NCBI GenBank assembly: GCA_023230125.1
Contig: JALNXZ010000101.1
Location: 1-6,079, forward strand
Length of the DNA: 6,079 nucleotides
From: Bacteroidales bacterium
Lineage (GTDB): Bacteria > Bacteroidota > Bacteroidia > Bacteroidales > UBA1402
Reading direction: 5' to 3'
Position numbers and translations under genes: made by a program
In this document: positions 1 to 5,798 of the stretch, piece by piece
How positions within the stretch are numbered: the first letter of the stretch is position 1
Layout: each line of letters starts with the position of its first letter
The notes under the pieces: model-generated
Told to the model about the DNA's origin: nothing
What the model saw: the letters and a program-made list of their open reading frames with translations, nothing else
Database searches by the model: none

Positions 1-1
1 G

Positions 2-877
2 GACTTTGAAGAATTCCTTTTGGCAAATGGCTTTGGCACATCAACCATCAATGTCTTACGTGAAATGTTCATTAAGGAGGTTAGTCTGGATGAACCCTTG
101 CACAACAAAATGATGGATGTGCTTAAAAAGTATCTGTTGGTTGGTGGTCTGCCGGATGCGGTCAATTCTTTCTTAAAAGATGCCAACATAGTCAAGGTCC
201 GCAACATTCAGCAGGAAATCCATGGCTTTTATGCGATGGATGCTTCAAAATATGACTCGGAAAAAAAATTGAAGATTCGACGTGTATTTGATATGGTGCC
301 GTCTAATTTGGAGAACAAGAAGAAGCGCATTGTTGTAAAAGAAATTGAAAACAAGAAGGGTAAACGGTTTTCTGATTATCAGGATGAATTTGACTATCTG
401 ATAAGTGCCGGAATTACATTGGATGTGAAAGCCATCTCTCAGCCGACGTTCCCCTTGATCGAATCGAGTGGTAAAAATCTGCTAAAGCTCTATCTGAATG
501 ATGTGGGCATCCTTACCGGCCTCCTTTACCGCAACAACATCACTGCTGTACTCGATGATGTCCGCAGCATCAATCTGGGTACGGTGTATGAATCGGTTGT
601 TGCCCAGGAATTGAAAGCACATGGGTTCAATCTTTATTATTACGACAATAAAGCAAACGGTGAAGTTGACTTTCTGATAGATGACTATGATACGCTTTCT
701 GTTGTTCCGCTTGAAGTGAAATCGGGTAAAAACTATTCGAAGCATAGTGCTCTCAACCACTTTCTTGAAACAAAAGCATACAATGTTCAAAAGGCTTACG
801 TGTTGTCGAATGAAAGAGCAATTAGCCACAAGGGTAAGATTACATACATCCCGATTTATGCGATGATGTTTCTTTAA
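2..877 (+). CDS. AAA-type ATPase with DUF4143 C-terminal domain, 5'-truncated by window edge
   Basis: The frame is open from base 2 to a TAA stop, giving 291 residues. A TTG at base 20 is in frame, but upstream codons read DFEEFLLANGF, which fits the post-ATPase segment of this family, so the gene really starts left of the window. The Walker A/B ATPase domain is therefore not visible. Seen here: the YLLVGGLPDAV segment (about residues 44-54), typical of the DUF4143 family, and a C-terminal PD-(D/E)XK-like nuclease fold. Its parts are YES near 196-198, GEVDFLI with D223, and PLEVKSGK with E238 and K240. Family members are usually 400 residues or more, so roughly a third is missing. The cellular role is poorly known for the family; these genes are abundant, variable accessory genes in Bacteroidales. 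Codon use is visibly more G/C-rich at third positions than in the sugar genes downstream. Confidence 0.85.
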   Translation, partial: DFEEFLLANGFGTSTINVLREMFIKEVSLDEPLHNKMMDVLKKYLLVGGLPDAVNSFLKDANIVKVRNIQQEIHGFYAMDASKYDSEKKLKIRRVFDMVPSNLENKKKRIVVKEIENKKGKRFSDYQDEFDYLISAGITLDVKAISQPTFPLIESSGKNLLKLYLNDVGILTGLLYRNNITAVLDDVRSINLGTVYESVVAQELKAHGFNLYYYDNKANGEVDFLIDDYDTLSVVPLEVKSGKNYSKHSALNHFLETKAYNVQKAYVLSNERAISHKGKITYIPIYAMMFL

Positions 878-881
878 CCTT

Positions 882-927
882 GGTATAAAGAGTGGATGGG
901 TTAAATGGAAACGCTGGAGTTTATACC
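882..927. repeat. 8-bp inverted repeat downstream of the ATPase gene
   Basis: GGTATAAA (882-889) and TTTATACC (920-927) are perfect inverted repeats separated by 30 nt, starting 5 nt after the ATPase stop. A second pair, ATGGGT (896-901) and ACCCAT (925-930), overlaps the right arm and would compete with it. There is no U-run after the structure, so it is a poor intrinsic terminator. It may be chance. Confidence 0.3.
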
Positions 928-1036
928 CATACAACCGGCGGAAAAGGTGCAGTGATACGGCATTATTGATGGCGTGGTATTGAAAGACAGGGTGCTGCAG
1001 GCCAGGGATTTCGTGGATTATGTCAATTTTAGATGA
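905..1036 (+). pseudogene. possible decayed small ORF interrupted by one TGA
   Basis: An ATG at 905 opens a 16-codon frame reading METLEFIPIQPAEKVQ that ends at TGA 953-955. The same frame then stays open for 26 more codons, ending VLQARDFVDYVNFR before TGA 1034-1036. A single TGG-to-TGA change would restore a 43-residue product. Codons are G/C-rich at the third position (CTG, CCG, GCG, GTG, GGC), like the ATPase gene and unlike the AT-rich non-coding DNA that follows, which suggests former coding sequence. I do not recognise the family. The C-terminal FVDYVNF segment vaguely recalls small antitoxin-like proteins, but this is too short to claim. It could equally be random open sequence. Confidence 0.2.
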
Positions 1037-1053
1037 GTGAGCTAATCTAAAAT
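1026..1053. promoter_or_regulatory. palindrome, candidate operator of the toxin-antitoxin operon
   Basis: ATTTTAGAT (1026-1034) and ATCTAAAAT (1045-1053) form a perfect 9-bp inverted repeat around a 10-nt centre. Inside the centre, AG (1036-1037) can also pair with CT (1042-1043). An extra copy of the half-site ATCTAAAA lies at 1072-1079. The sites lie 40-93 nt upstream of the toxin start. Antitoxins with an XRE-type HTH commonly bind palindromes in their own promoter, and the gene two ORFs downstream encodes such a domain. Operator function is inference. There is no T-run, so a terminator is less likely. Confidence 0.42.
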
Positions 1054-1100
1054 AGTATAATGTTTCATAAAATCTAAAAATGATTAACCTTATTGGTGAA

Positions 1101-1116
1101 TAATTTTGTATATTTG
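1101..1116 (+). promoter_or_regulatory. tandem Bacteroidetes -7 boxes for the toxin-antitoxin operon
   Basis: Two back-to-back exact matches to the Bacteroidetes -7 consensus TAnnTTTG are present: TAATTTTG (1101-1108) and TATATTTG (1109-1116). A good -33 TTTG element at the usual distance is not evident; the nearest TTG (1093-1095) is too close. The second box ends only 2 nt before the GTG start of the toxin gene, so transcripts would begin almost at, or within, the start codon. Confidence 0.5.
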
Positions 1117-1118
1117 CA

Positions 1119-1451
1119 GTGAAAATATCATACAAGAACAATAAACTCGAAAAAGCACTTGCCAATGATAAGGAACTTATCAAAACTTACGGTGAGTTGG
1201 CTAAAAAGATAAAGCAACGGCTGAAGGAGCTAAAAGGAGCAGATAGTCTGCTTGTAATATCTCAACTCCCTGCTTTGCGTTTGCACCCTTATAAAGGAAA
1301 TAGAATTGGTGAATGGTCAGTTGATATTAAGGATAATTGGCGTATAATTTTTGAAATTGCTCAAGATCCAATACCCAAACAAGAAAACGGTGGAGTAAAT
1401 CTCATTCTGATTACAGCCATAGAAATTGTTTCAGTAGAAGACCCTCATTAA
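1119..1451 (+). CDS. higB: RelE/ParE-superfamily (HigB-like) toxin of a type II toxin-antitoxin system
   Basis: This 110-residue basic protein has the size and layout of HigB/RelE-fold toxins, which in characterised members cleave mRNA, usually on the ribosome. The N-terminus MKISYKNNKLEKALAND matches the usual opening of the group. Then come a lysine-rich helical stretch (about 18-40), the PALRLHPYKGNRIGEWSVDI segment (51-70) and the strand WRIIFEI (74-80). It ends in a hydrophobic strand followed by EIVSVEDPH. The start is GTG: there is an in-frame stop at 1101-1103 and no other methionine in the protein, and the N-terminus lines up with the family. The antitoxin gene follows after 13 nt, so the two are almost certainly co-transcribed, in the toxin-first order typical of higBA. 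Catalytic residues vary in this family, so activity cannot be judged by eye. Confidence 0.82.
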   Translation: MKISYKNNKLEKALANDKELIKTYGELAKKIKQRLKELKGADSLLVISQLPALRLHPYKGNRIGEWSVDIKDNWRIIFEIAQDPIPKQENGGVNLILITAIEIVSVEDPH

Positions 1452-1464
1452 AAAAACGAAAGTC

Positions 1465-2568
1465 ATGACTGATTTAGAAGCAAAAAAACTACTTTTATCT
1501 TGCCCTGGTGATACAATTCAGGAAACAATAGATGAAATAGGTATGTCGCAAGCCGAATTGGCTGAGCGTCTGGGCAGGTCTATCCCTAAACTCAATGAAC
1601 TAATAAAAGGTAAAGCTCCGATAACAAAAGAAACCGCCACCAAACTCGAATATGTATTGGGCATACCTGTCAGCTTCTGGCTCAATTTAGAACGCAATTA
1701 TCAAGATGAATTGTTGGAAATTGAGCAAATGGAGTTTTTAGAACAATGTATTGAATGGCTAAAGGCATTCCCCATTTCAGTAATGAAAAAAAATGGGTTG
1801 TTGCCAAATACGAACGACAAACCTCTGTTGGTCGAAAGTCTTTTGAAGTTTTTCAGAGTGGCATCGCCTGTTCAGTGGTCAAGTCTTTATACTAACAATC
1901 AATTAGCGTTTAAAATTGACCTCAATCATACAGCCGAGCCACAAGCTATTTCTGTCTGGTTGCGGTTGGGTGAATTACAGGCAGATAAAATACAAACTGC
2001 GGAATTTGATAAAAGATTAATCCGGGAACGCTTTGACGAGATTCAGACTTTGTGTTACCAAAAGCCTGATAATTGGATGGAACTTTTGCAGCAAATATGT
2101 AGCGAATGTGGTATTGCTTTGGTTTATACACCTTGCATTTCTAAAGCTCCAATTTATGGTGCGACACGATGGATTAGAAATAGTTCAAAGCCATTAATTC
2201 AGATTGCCGACCGTCAAAAGGATTACAATGCTTTTTGGTTCTCTTTTTTTCATGAATTGGCACACATTCTGCTTCATAATAAAAAAGACATTTTCATTGA
2301 AGGTTTAAGTGAAATAGACCAAAACGATGAAAAAGAAAAGCAAGCAGATGACTTTGCTGCCCGTATGTTACTGTCAGAAAAAGAAAGGAATGAGCTGTTT
2401 CGAAATTCAAATTACCCAGTCGAATTAATAATGACATTTAGTCAGAAATATAGAAAGAATCCCTCTATTATTGTCTCTCAAATTCAAAGAGAAGGTAAGG
2501 CCGAATATAATGATTTCAGATTAAACAAAATGAAGATCAAAGTGGAGTTTGATAAATTATCTTTTTGA
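1465..2568 (+). CDS. higA: HigA-like antitoxin: XRE HTH fused to ImmA/IrrE-type zinc metallopeptidase
   Basis: The protein has 367 residues. The N-terminal domain (about 15-75) is a lambda-repressor-like HTH of HigA type: IGMSQAELAERLGRSIPKLN, then a KGKAPIT loop and the LEYVLGIPVSFWLNLERNY segment characteristic of HigA antitoxins. A middle region (about 85-205) is of unknown function. The C-terminal part (about 206-345) is an ImmA/IrrE (DUF955) metallopeptidase domain. It has HELAH with H263, E264 and H267, and a downstream EKQADDFAA motif whose E291 probably supplies the third zinc ligand. All expected catalytic residues are present, so the peptidase looks intact. Plain HigA antitoxins are only about 90-110 residues, so this one is over three times longer. 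It lies 13 nt after the toxin gene. Expected roles are toxin neutralisation and repression of the operon, with the peptidase perhaps controlling cleavage of an antitoxin or repressor; the last part is inference. A stand-alone stress regulator is the main alternative. Confidence 0.85.
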   Translation: MTDLEAKKLLLSCPGDTIQETIDEIGMSQAELAERLGRSIPKLNELIKGKAPITKETATKLEYVLGIPVSFWLNLERNYQDELLEIEQMEFLEQCIEWLKAFPISVMKKNGLLPNTNDKPLLVESLLKFFRVASPVQWSSLYTNNQLAFKIDLNHTAEPQAISVWLRLGELQADKIQTAEFDKRLIRERFDEIQTLCYQKPDNWMELLQQICSECGIALVYTPCISKAPIYGATRWIRNSSKPLIQIADRQKDYNAFWFSFFHELAHILLHNKKDIFIEGLSEIDQNDEKEKQADDFAARMLLSEKERNELFRNSNYPVELIMTFSQKYRKNPSIIVSQIQREGKAEYNDFRLNKMKIKVEFDKLSF

Positions 2569-2591
2569 AGCTGTCCAATTATGCAGCTTTT
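2567..2591 (+). terminator. possible weak intrinsic terminator after the toxin-antitoxin operon
   Basis: AAGCTG (2568-2573) pairs perfectly with CAGCTT (2584-2589), and G-T wobbles at each end extend the stem to 8 pairs around an 8-nt loop. The right arm runs into a short T-run (2588-2591). It overlaps the antitoxin stop codon and lies before the glycosyltransferase gene. The short T-run makes termination probably partial. Confidence 0.4.
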
Positions 2592-2617
2592 ACTAGAATG
2601 CTTTTAATTGATTGATC

Positions 2618-3628
2618 ATGGAGATTCCTTTTTTTTCTGTAATTATTCCGGTATACAATGTGGAAGCCTATATTTCACGTTGTCTCGATTCTATTTACGA
2701 CCAGGATTTTGAAGAGAATAAATATGAAGTGATTGTAGTGAATGATGGTACACCTGATCATTCTATGGATATTGTGGAAAAATATGCAGACATACATCAA
2801 AATATCATCATGATCGATAAAGATAATGGTGGTGTATCTTCCGCGAGAAATGCCGGCATCAGTGTAGCCAAAGGGGTTTATCTTATTTTTGTGGATCCTG
2901 ATGACGCCCTCGAACCTAAAGTGTTGAAAACAATCTGCGATGAACTCCGTCAAGCAGATATTGAAATATTGATTTTGAATTCATTCGAGCAGAAAATGGA
3001 CAGAGATGTTAAATCGGAAATCCAAATTTTTCCTCGAAAATTAACAGGTTCGACTTTATCCGGAATAGAACTTTTCAAAAAGGGTTACTTGGGCAAAACA
3101 AGTGTCTGGGGAATTGTTTTTAAACGATTATTTATTTTGGAGCATGGTATTGAGTTTCCGGAATTTGTACTAAATGGAGAAGATACGCTTTTTATGGCTT
3201 TGTGTTTTGCTTTTGCCGTCAAGGTGAAACATGTCGGTCTGAATTTTTACTGTTATATGTTGAGAAATAATAGTGCTTCTCAGGCATGGGATTATGAAAG
3301 GGGGCATTTGATATACCTGCATTTTGATGACATGAGAAGATATTTTGAGAGAGATGTGTTTTCCTCAGATCAGAAGATTATTATTCATTTTCATATATAT
3401 CGGACTTTTTCTTATATCCTCCACCGTTTTTTTGAGGTACATTGTTTGAATAAATATTTCGAAATAAAACATGCTGTTTTTGATAGTGGATTTTATCCGA
3501 TAGAAGTAAAGCCGTTGAAGCAGTTTCGGGCAAAGATCATGCTCCTGAATTTCTCCTTTGGTTTGTATTGCTTTACTTTGTTTGTCAGGCAGTTATTTTT
3601 AGATATTTTTAAAAAAAGGAATGAATAA
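2618..3628 (+). CDS. family 2 glycosyltransferase (GT-A fold)
   Basis: This 336-residue enzyme probably transfers a sugar from a nucleotide-sugar donor onto a growing surface-polysaccharide repeat unit on the cytoplasmic face. Starting at ATG 2618, the GT2 landmarks appear in order: FFSVIIPVYN (about 5-14), RCLDSIYDQ (21-29), VIVVNDGTPDHS (38-49), DNGGVSSARNAG (69-80) and the metal-binding DPDD (93-96, DxD type). NGEDTLF (186-192) carries the acidic pair E188-D189 expected near the catalytic centre. The C-terminal 310-330 stretch is hydrophobic and aromatic with basic ends and may dock on the membrane. A TTG six bases upstream is in frame, but ATG 2618 gives the usual N-terminus. Donor and acceptor cannot be read from sequence. 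It follows the toxin-antitoxin operon by 49 nt without a recognisable -7 box, so it may be read partly from upstream. Confidence 0.9.
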   Translation: MEIPFFSVIIPVYNVEAYISRCLDSIYDQDFEENKYEVIVVNDGTPDHSMDIVEKYADIHQNIIMIDKDNGGVSSARNAGISVAKGVYLIFVDPDDALEPKVLKTICDELRQADIEILILNSFEQKMDRDVKSEIQIFPRKLTGSTLSGIELFKKGYLGKTSVWGIVFKRLFILEHGIEFPEFVLNGEDTLFMALCFAFAVKVKHVGLNFYCYMLRNNSASQAWDYERGHLIYLHFDDMRRYFERDVFSSDQKIIIHFHIYRTFSYILHRFFEVHCLNKYFEIKHAVFDSGFYPIEVKPLKQFRAKIMLLNFSFGLYCFTLFVRQLFLDIFKKRNE

Positions 3629-3654
3629 GGATATGATCCGGACATTATTGAATC

Positions 3655-3710
3655 ACCTAATATTTTAAATTTTATTTTTTACCTAATTTTGTGTTTTAAA
3701 ATAACCTATT
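3655..3710. repeat. three ACCTAAT-type direct repeats
   Basis: ACCTAAT occurs at 3655-3661 and 3681-3687, and the variant ACCTATT at 3704-3710, at spacings of 26 and 23 nt. A 9-bp inverted repeat, TATTTTAAA (3661-3669) with TTTAAAATA (3695-3703), lies among them and flanks the -7 box. The regular placement suggests a regulator site, but the sequence is AT-rich and chance is possible. Confidence 0.28.
3684..3691 (+). promoter_or_regulatory. candidate -7 promoter box for the nucleotide-sugar cassette
   Basis: TAATTTTG matches the Bacteroidetes -7 consensus TAnnTTTG exactly. Transcription would start near 3697, leaving an untranslated leader of about 145 nt before the dehydratase ATG at 3842. 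No clear -33 TTTG is seen at the normal distance; the region there is a T/A run. Confidence 0.4.
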
Positions 3711-3713
3711 CCA

Positions 3714-3773
3714 ATGATAATAAATGAGCCTTTGAAGCGTTTATTCATGATGATATCAGAAAAAAATAATTAA
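3714..3773 (+). other. tiny leader ORF 1 (19 codons)
   Basis: An ATG at 3714, about 20 nt downstream of the -7 box, opens MIINEPLKRLFMMISEKNN and stops at TAA 3771-3773. It is followed 3 nt later by a second tiny ORF. It could be a leader peptide, but ORFs of this size also arise by chance, and no family is recognised. Confidence 0.15.
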
Positions 3774-3787
3774 TTAATGGAAGGCTC
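3726..3787. repeat. long-range 7-bp inverted repeat in the leader
   Basis: GAGCCTT (3726-3732) and AAGGCTC (3781-3787) are perfect inverted repeats 48 nt apart. With a 2-nt bulge, TAA (3721-3723) can also pair with TTA (3788-3790). The G/C-rich arms stand out in AT-rich DNA. In RNA this would close a large loop containing most of tiny ORF 1 and the start of tiny ORF 2. Confidence 0.35.
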
Positions 3788-3821
3788 TTATGGGAAGGGC
3801 ATTCATGTGCCAATAAACTAA
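3777..3821 (+). other. tiny leader ORF 2 (14 codons)
   Basis: ATG 3777 opens MEGSYGKGIHVPIN, stopping at TAA 3819-3821, 20 nt before the dehydratase ATG. Its first codons overlap the right arm of the GAGCCTT/AAGGCTC repeat. It is only notable for its tandem position after ORF 1, and translation is unproven. Confidence 0.15.
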
Positions 3822-3841
3822 ATATGTAAAAAAATATTATT

Positions 3842-4861
3842 ATGTCAATTTTCAAAGAAAAAATTTTACTGATAACTGGAGGAACTGGTTCTTTTGGTAA
3901 TGCCGTATTAAACCGTTTTTTAGATTCAGATATCAAAGAAATCCGCATTTTTAGCCGAGATGAAAAAAAACAGGATGATATGCGGCATGCACTGCAGAAT
4001 TCTAAAGTTAAATTTTATATTGGAGATGTGCGTGACAAGCGTAGCGTTGATAATGCCATGAGTGGAGTTGATTATATTTTTCATGCAGCTGCTTTAAAAC
4101 AGGTACCGTCATGCGAATTTTTTCCTATGCAAGCAGTTCGTACAAATGTTTTAGGAACTGAGAATGTATTGGATTCTGCTATCCAACATGGAGTTAAGAA
4201 TATCGTAGTATTAAGTACTGATAAAGCATGCTATCCAATTAATGCGATGGGGATCAGCAAAGCTATGATGGAAAAAGTGGCAATAGCCAAAGCACGATCA
4301 TTGGGAGAAAATGCAAATACGACTATTTGTTGCACCCGTTATGGAAATGTAATGGCAAGTCGTGGATCAGTTATACCGTTATGGATAGATCAAATGAAGA
4401 CAGGTAAGGATATTACCATTACAGATCCGAATATGACAAGATTTATGATGACTCTTGATAATGCTTTGGATTTGGTGTTATATGCTTTTCAAAATGGGAA
4501 AAATGGTGATTTGTTTGTACAAAAAGCTCCTGCAGCCACATTGGAAGTTTTAGCAAATGCATTAATTAAATTATATCAATCAGATTCAAAAATTCGTATA
4601 ATAGGGACACGTCATGGTGAAAAACTATACGAATTTCTTGTTACACGTGAAGAAATGGCCAGAGCTGAAGATATGGGTGAGTATTATCGAATACTTTGCG
4701 ATGACCGGGATTTGAATTATGAAAAATATTTTATTGAAGGGCAGGAGAAAATAGCTGCATTTGAAGACTATCATTCACATAATACGAAACGACTGGACAT
4801 TCAGGGGATGACAGAAATGTTGATGAAATTGGAGATTATACGTAATGATTTGAATTTATAA
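3842..4861 (+). CDS. fnlA: UDP-GlcNAc C4,6-dehydratase/C5-epimerase (FnlA/CapE/WbjB type)
   Basis: This cytoplasmic SDR enzyme of 339 residues, close to the usual length, starts UDP-L-HexNAc synthesis. It removes water across C4-C6 of UDP-GlcNAc and inverts C5; the family also epimerises C3. Visible motifs are the NAD(P)-binding TGGTGSFG (12-19), FSRDEKKQDDMR (37-48), GDVRD (61-65), HAAALKQVPSCEFFP (81-95) and STDKA (125-129). Next comes YPINAMGISKAMMEK (131-145). Here the classical SDR Tyr-x-x-x-Lys is Met136-x-x-x-Lys140, the SMK-type variant known in WbjB, CapE and WbpM. RYGNV, PNMTRFMM and GTRHGEKLYE follow further on and match FnlA nearly word for word. It is the first gene of the cassette, 37 nt before the reductase, and is the best-identified gene in the window. 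Confidence 0.95.
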   Translation: MSIFKEKILLITGGTGSFGNAVLNRFLDSDIKEIRIFSRDEKKQDDMRHALQNSKVKFYIGDVRDKRSVDNAMSGVDYIFHAAALKQVPSCEFFPMQAVRTNVLGTENVLDSAIQHGVKNIVVLSTDKACYPINAMGISKAMMEKVAIAKARSLGENANTTICCTRYGNVMASRGSVIPLWIDQMKTGKDITITDPNMTRFMMTLDNALDLVLYAFQNGKNGDLFVQKAPAATLEVLANALIKLYQSDSKIRIIGTRHGEKLYEFLVTREEMARAEDMGEYYRILCDDRDLNYEKYFIEGQEKIAAFEDYHSHNTKRLDIQGMTEMLMKLEIIRNDLNL

Positions 4862-4898
4862 GTTGTTTAATGATTTAAATATTTATTGAGTAAATAAA

Positions 4899-5774
4899 AT
4901 GCGCATACTTATTCTAGGTATTTCCGGTCTTATTGGACATAAACTTTTTCAAGAACTATCTTTTCTTTATGAAGTCTTTGGAACACTTCATAAAGAAAAG
5001 AAACAATATGGAAATAAATCATTATTCGCAGGATATAATGTAATAGAAAATATAGATATAAAAGATTTTGAATTTTTGAAAGGCGTTCTACGTGCTATTA
5101 ATCCGGATGTAATTCTAAATTGTGTTGGTATTACAAAACGTAAAATTGACAATAATAATCCAATAGAGCCATTGATTGTGAATGCCGTATTTCCTCATAA
5201 GTTAGCTGCCTGGGCTAAAGACAATAATAAAAGGGTCATACACTTTAGTACCGATTGCGTTTTTGATGGTAAGATTGGTGATTACACGGAAAAAAGTTTG
5301 ACCACAGCAGAAGATCTTTATGGAAGGACAAAAGCGTTGGGGGAGATTAATTATGATCACACATTGACTATTCGTTCTTCCTTTATTGGTCAGGAATTAT
5401 TTGATAAAACAGAATTATTGGATTGGTTTTTAGCTCAATCAGGAAAACAAATTATAGGATTTAGAAACACTTTATATTCAGGGGTTTCAACCATTTATAT
5501 GGCACGGGTTGTAAATACAATAATTAGTCATTACCCCAATTTAAATGGTTTATATCAATTGGCACCCGAAAAACCTATTTCGAAGTATGAATTACTTGAA
5601 ATTGCTAAAAAAGCATATAATATGAAAGTCGAAATTATCCCCGATGAATTACATGTTCATCGACCGACTTTAGATTCTACAAAATTAAGGCGAGAAATAA
5701 ACTTGAAAGTTCCAACATGGAATGAAATGATGACTGAGTTGGCATCAAACAGATTCTTTTACACAAACTTTTAA
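4899..5774 (+). CDS. RmlD-like SDR 4-reductase, probably WbvR/QnlA type (UDP-L-RhaNAc formation)
   Basis: The 291-residue enzyme is like dTDP-4-dehydrorhamnose reductase (RmlD). It has the cofactor motif GISGLIG (7-13), VILNCVGI (71-78), FSTDCVFDG (116-124) and the catalytic YGRTK (Tyr141-x-x-x-Lys145). The C-terminal segment HRPTLDSTKLR (254-264) is the substrate-domain signature of RmlD relatives. Placed between the dehydratase and 2-epimerase genes, it should reduce the 4-keto intermediate. In the FucNAc pathway this slot holds CapF/WbjC, which is about 370 residues with a C-terminal cupin domain and a different N-terminal sequence; neither feature is here. The slot in the L-QuiNAc pathway holds a short RmlD-like protein, as seen. 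I infer product UDP-L-RhaNAc, later 2-epimerised to UDP-L-QuiNAc. A generic RmlD annotation is possible, but no dTDP-rhamnose genes are in view. Confidence 0.88.
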   Translation: MRILILGISGLIGHKLFQELSFLYEVFGTLHKEKKQYGNKSLFAGYNVIENIDIKDFEFLKGVLRAINPDVILNCVGITKRKIDNNNPIEPLIVNAVFPHKLAAWAKDNNKRVIHFSTDCVFDGKIGDYTEKSLTTAEDLYGRTKALGEINYDHTLTIRSSFIGQELFDKTELLDWFLAQSGKQIIGFRNTLYSGVSTIYMARVVNTIISHYPNLNGLYQLAPEKPISKYELLEIAKKAYNMKVEIIPDELHVHRPTLDSTKLRREINLKVPTWNEMMTELASNRFFYTNF

Positions 5775-5798
5775 AAACAACTAAAAAGTGAATAGATT

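Larger units (their letters stand above)
3629..3841 (+). other. 213-nt AT-rich leader before the nucleotide-sugar cassette
   Basis: There is no conventional gene here. The stretch contains a candidate -7 box, short direct repeats, a long-range inverted repeat and two very short ORFs, listed separately. A 4-bp hairpin GGCA/TGCC (3798-3801 with 3808-3811) lies shortly before the dehydratase start. Together these resemble a promoter plus a structured 5' leader, but none is proven. Confidence 0.5.

Noticed and set aside
1056..1061. TATAAT resembling an E. coli -10 box
   Set aside because: There is no matching -35 hexamer about 17 nt upstream, and Bacteroidetes primary sigma factor uses TAnnTTTG instead.
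482..1183. Long open frame on the minus strand (233 codons)
   Set aside because: It lies antisense to the well-supported ATPase/DUF4143 gene and runs across the promoter region into the toxin start. Its translation is rich in H, F, I and R and has no domain motif, typical of a shadow frame.
1946..2131. Minus-strand open frame inside the antitoxin gene
   Set aside because: It is short, antisense to the middle region of the 367-residue protein, and has no motif or independent promoter.
2612..2617. TTG start two codons upstream for the glycosyltransferase
   Set aside because: ATG at 2618 is stronger and gives the standard short N-terminus before the FSVIIPVYN strand.
2675..2953. Minus-strand open frame inside the glycosyltransferase gene
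   Set aside because: It overlaps the most conserved GT2 motifs on the other strand and has no recognisable motif of its own.
3629..3639. GGAT-ATG-ATCC hairpin just after the glycosyltransferase stop
   Set aside because: The stem is only 4 bp with a 3-nt loop and no T-run directly after it, so it is not a convincing terminator.
3745..3948. Minus-strand open frame across the fnlA start
   Set aside because: It is opposite the conserved TGGTGSFG coding sequence and shows no family features; a chance frame in AT-rich DNA.
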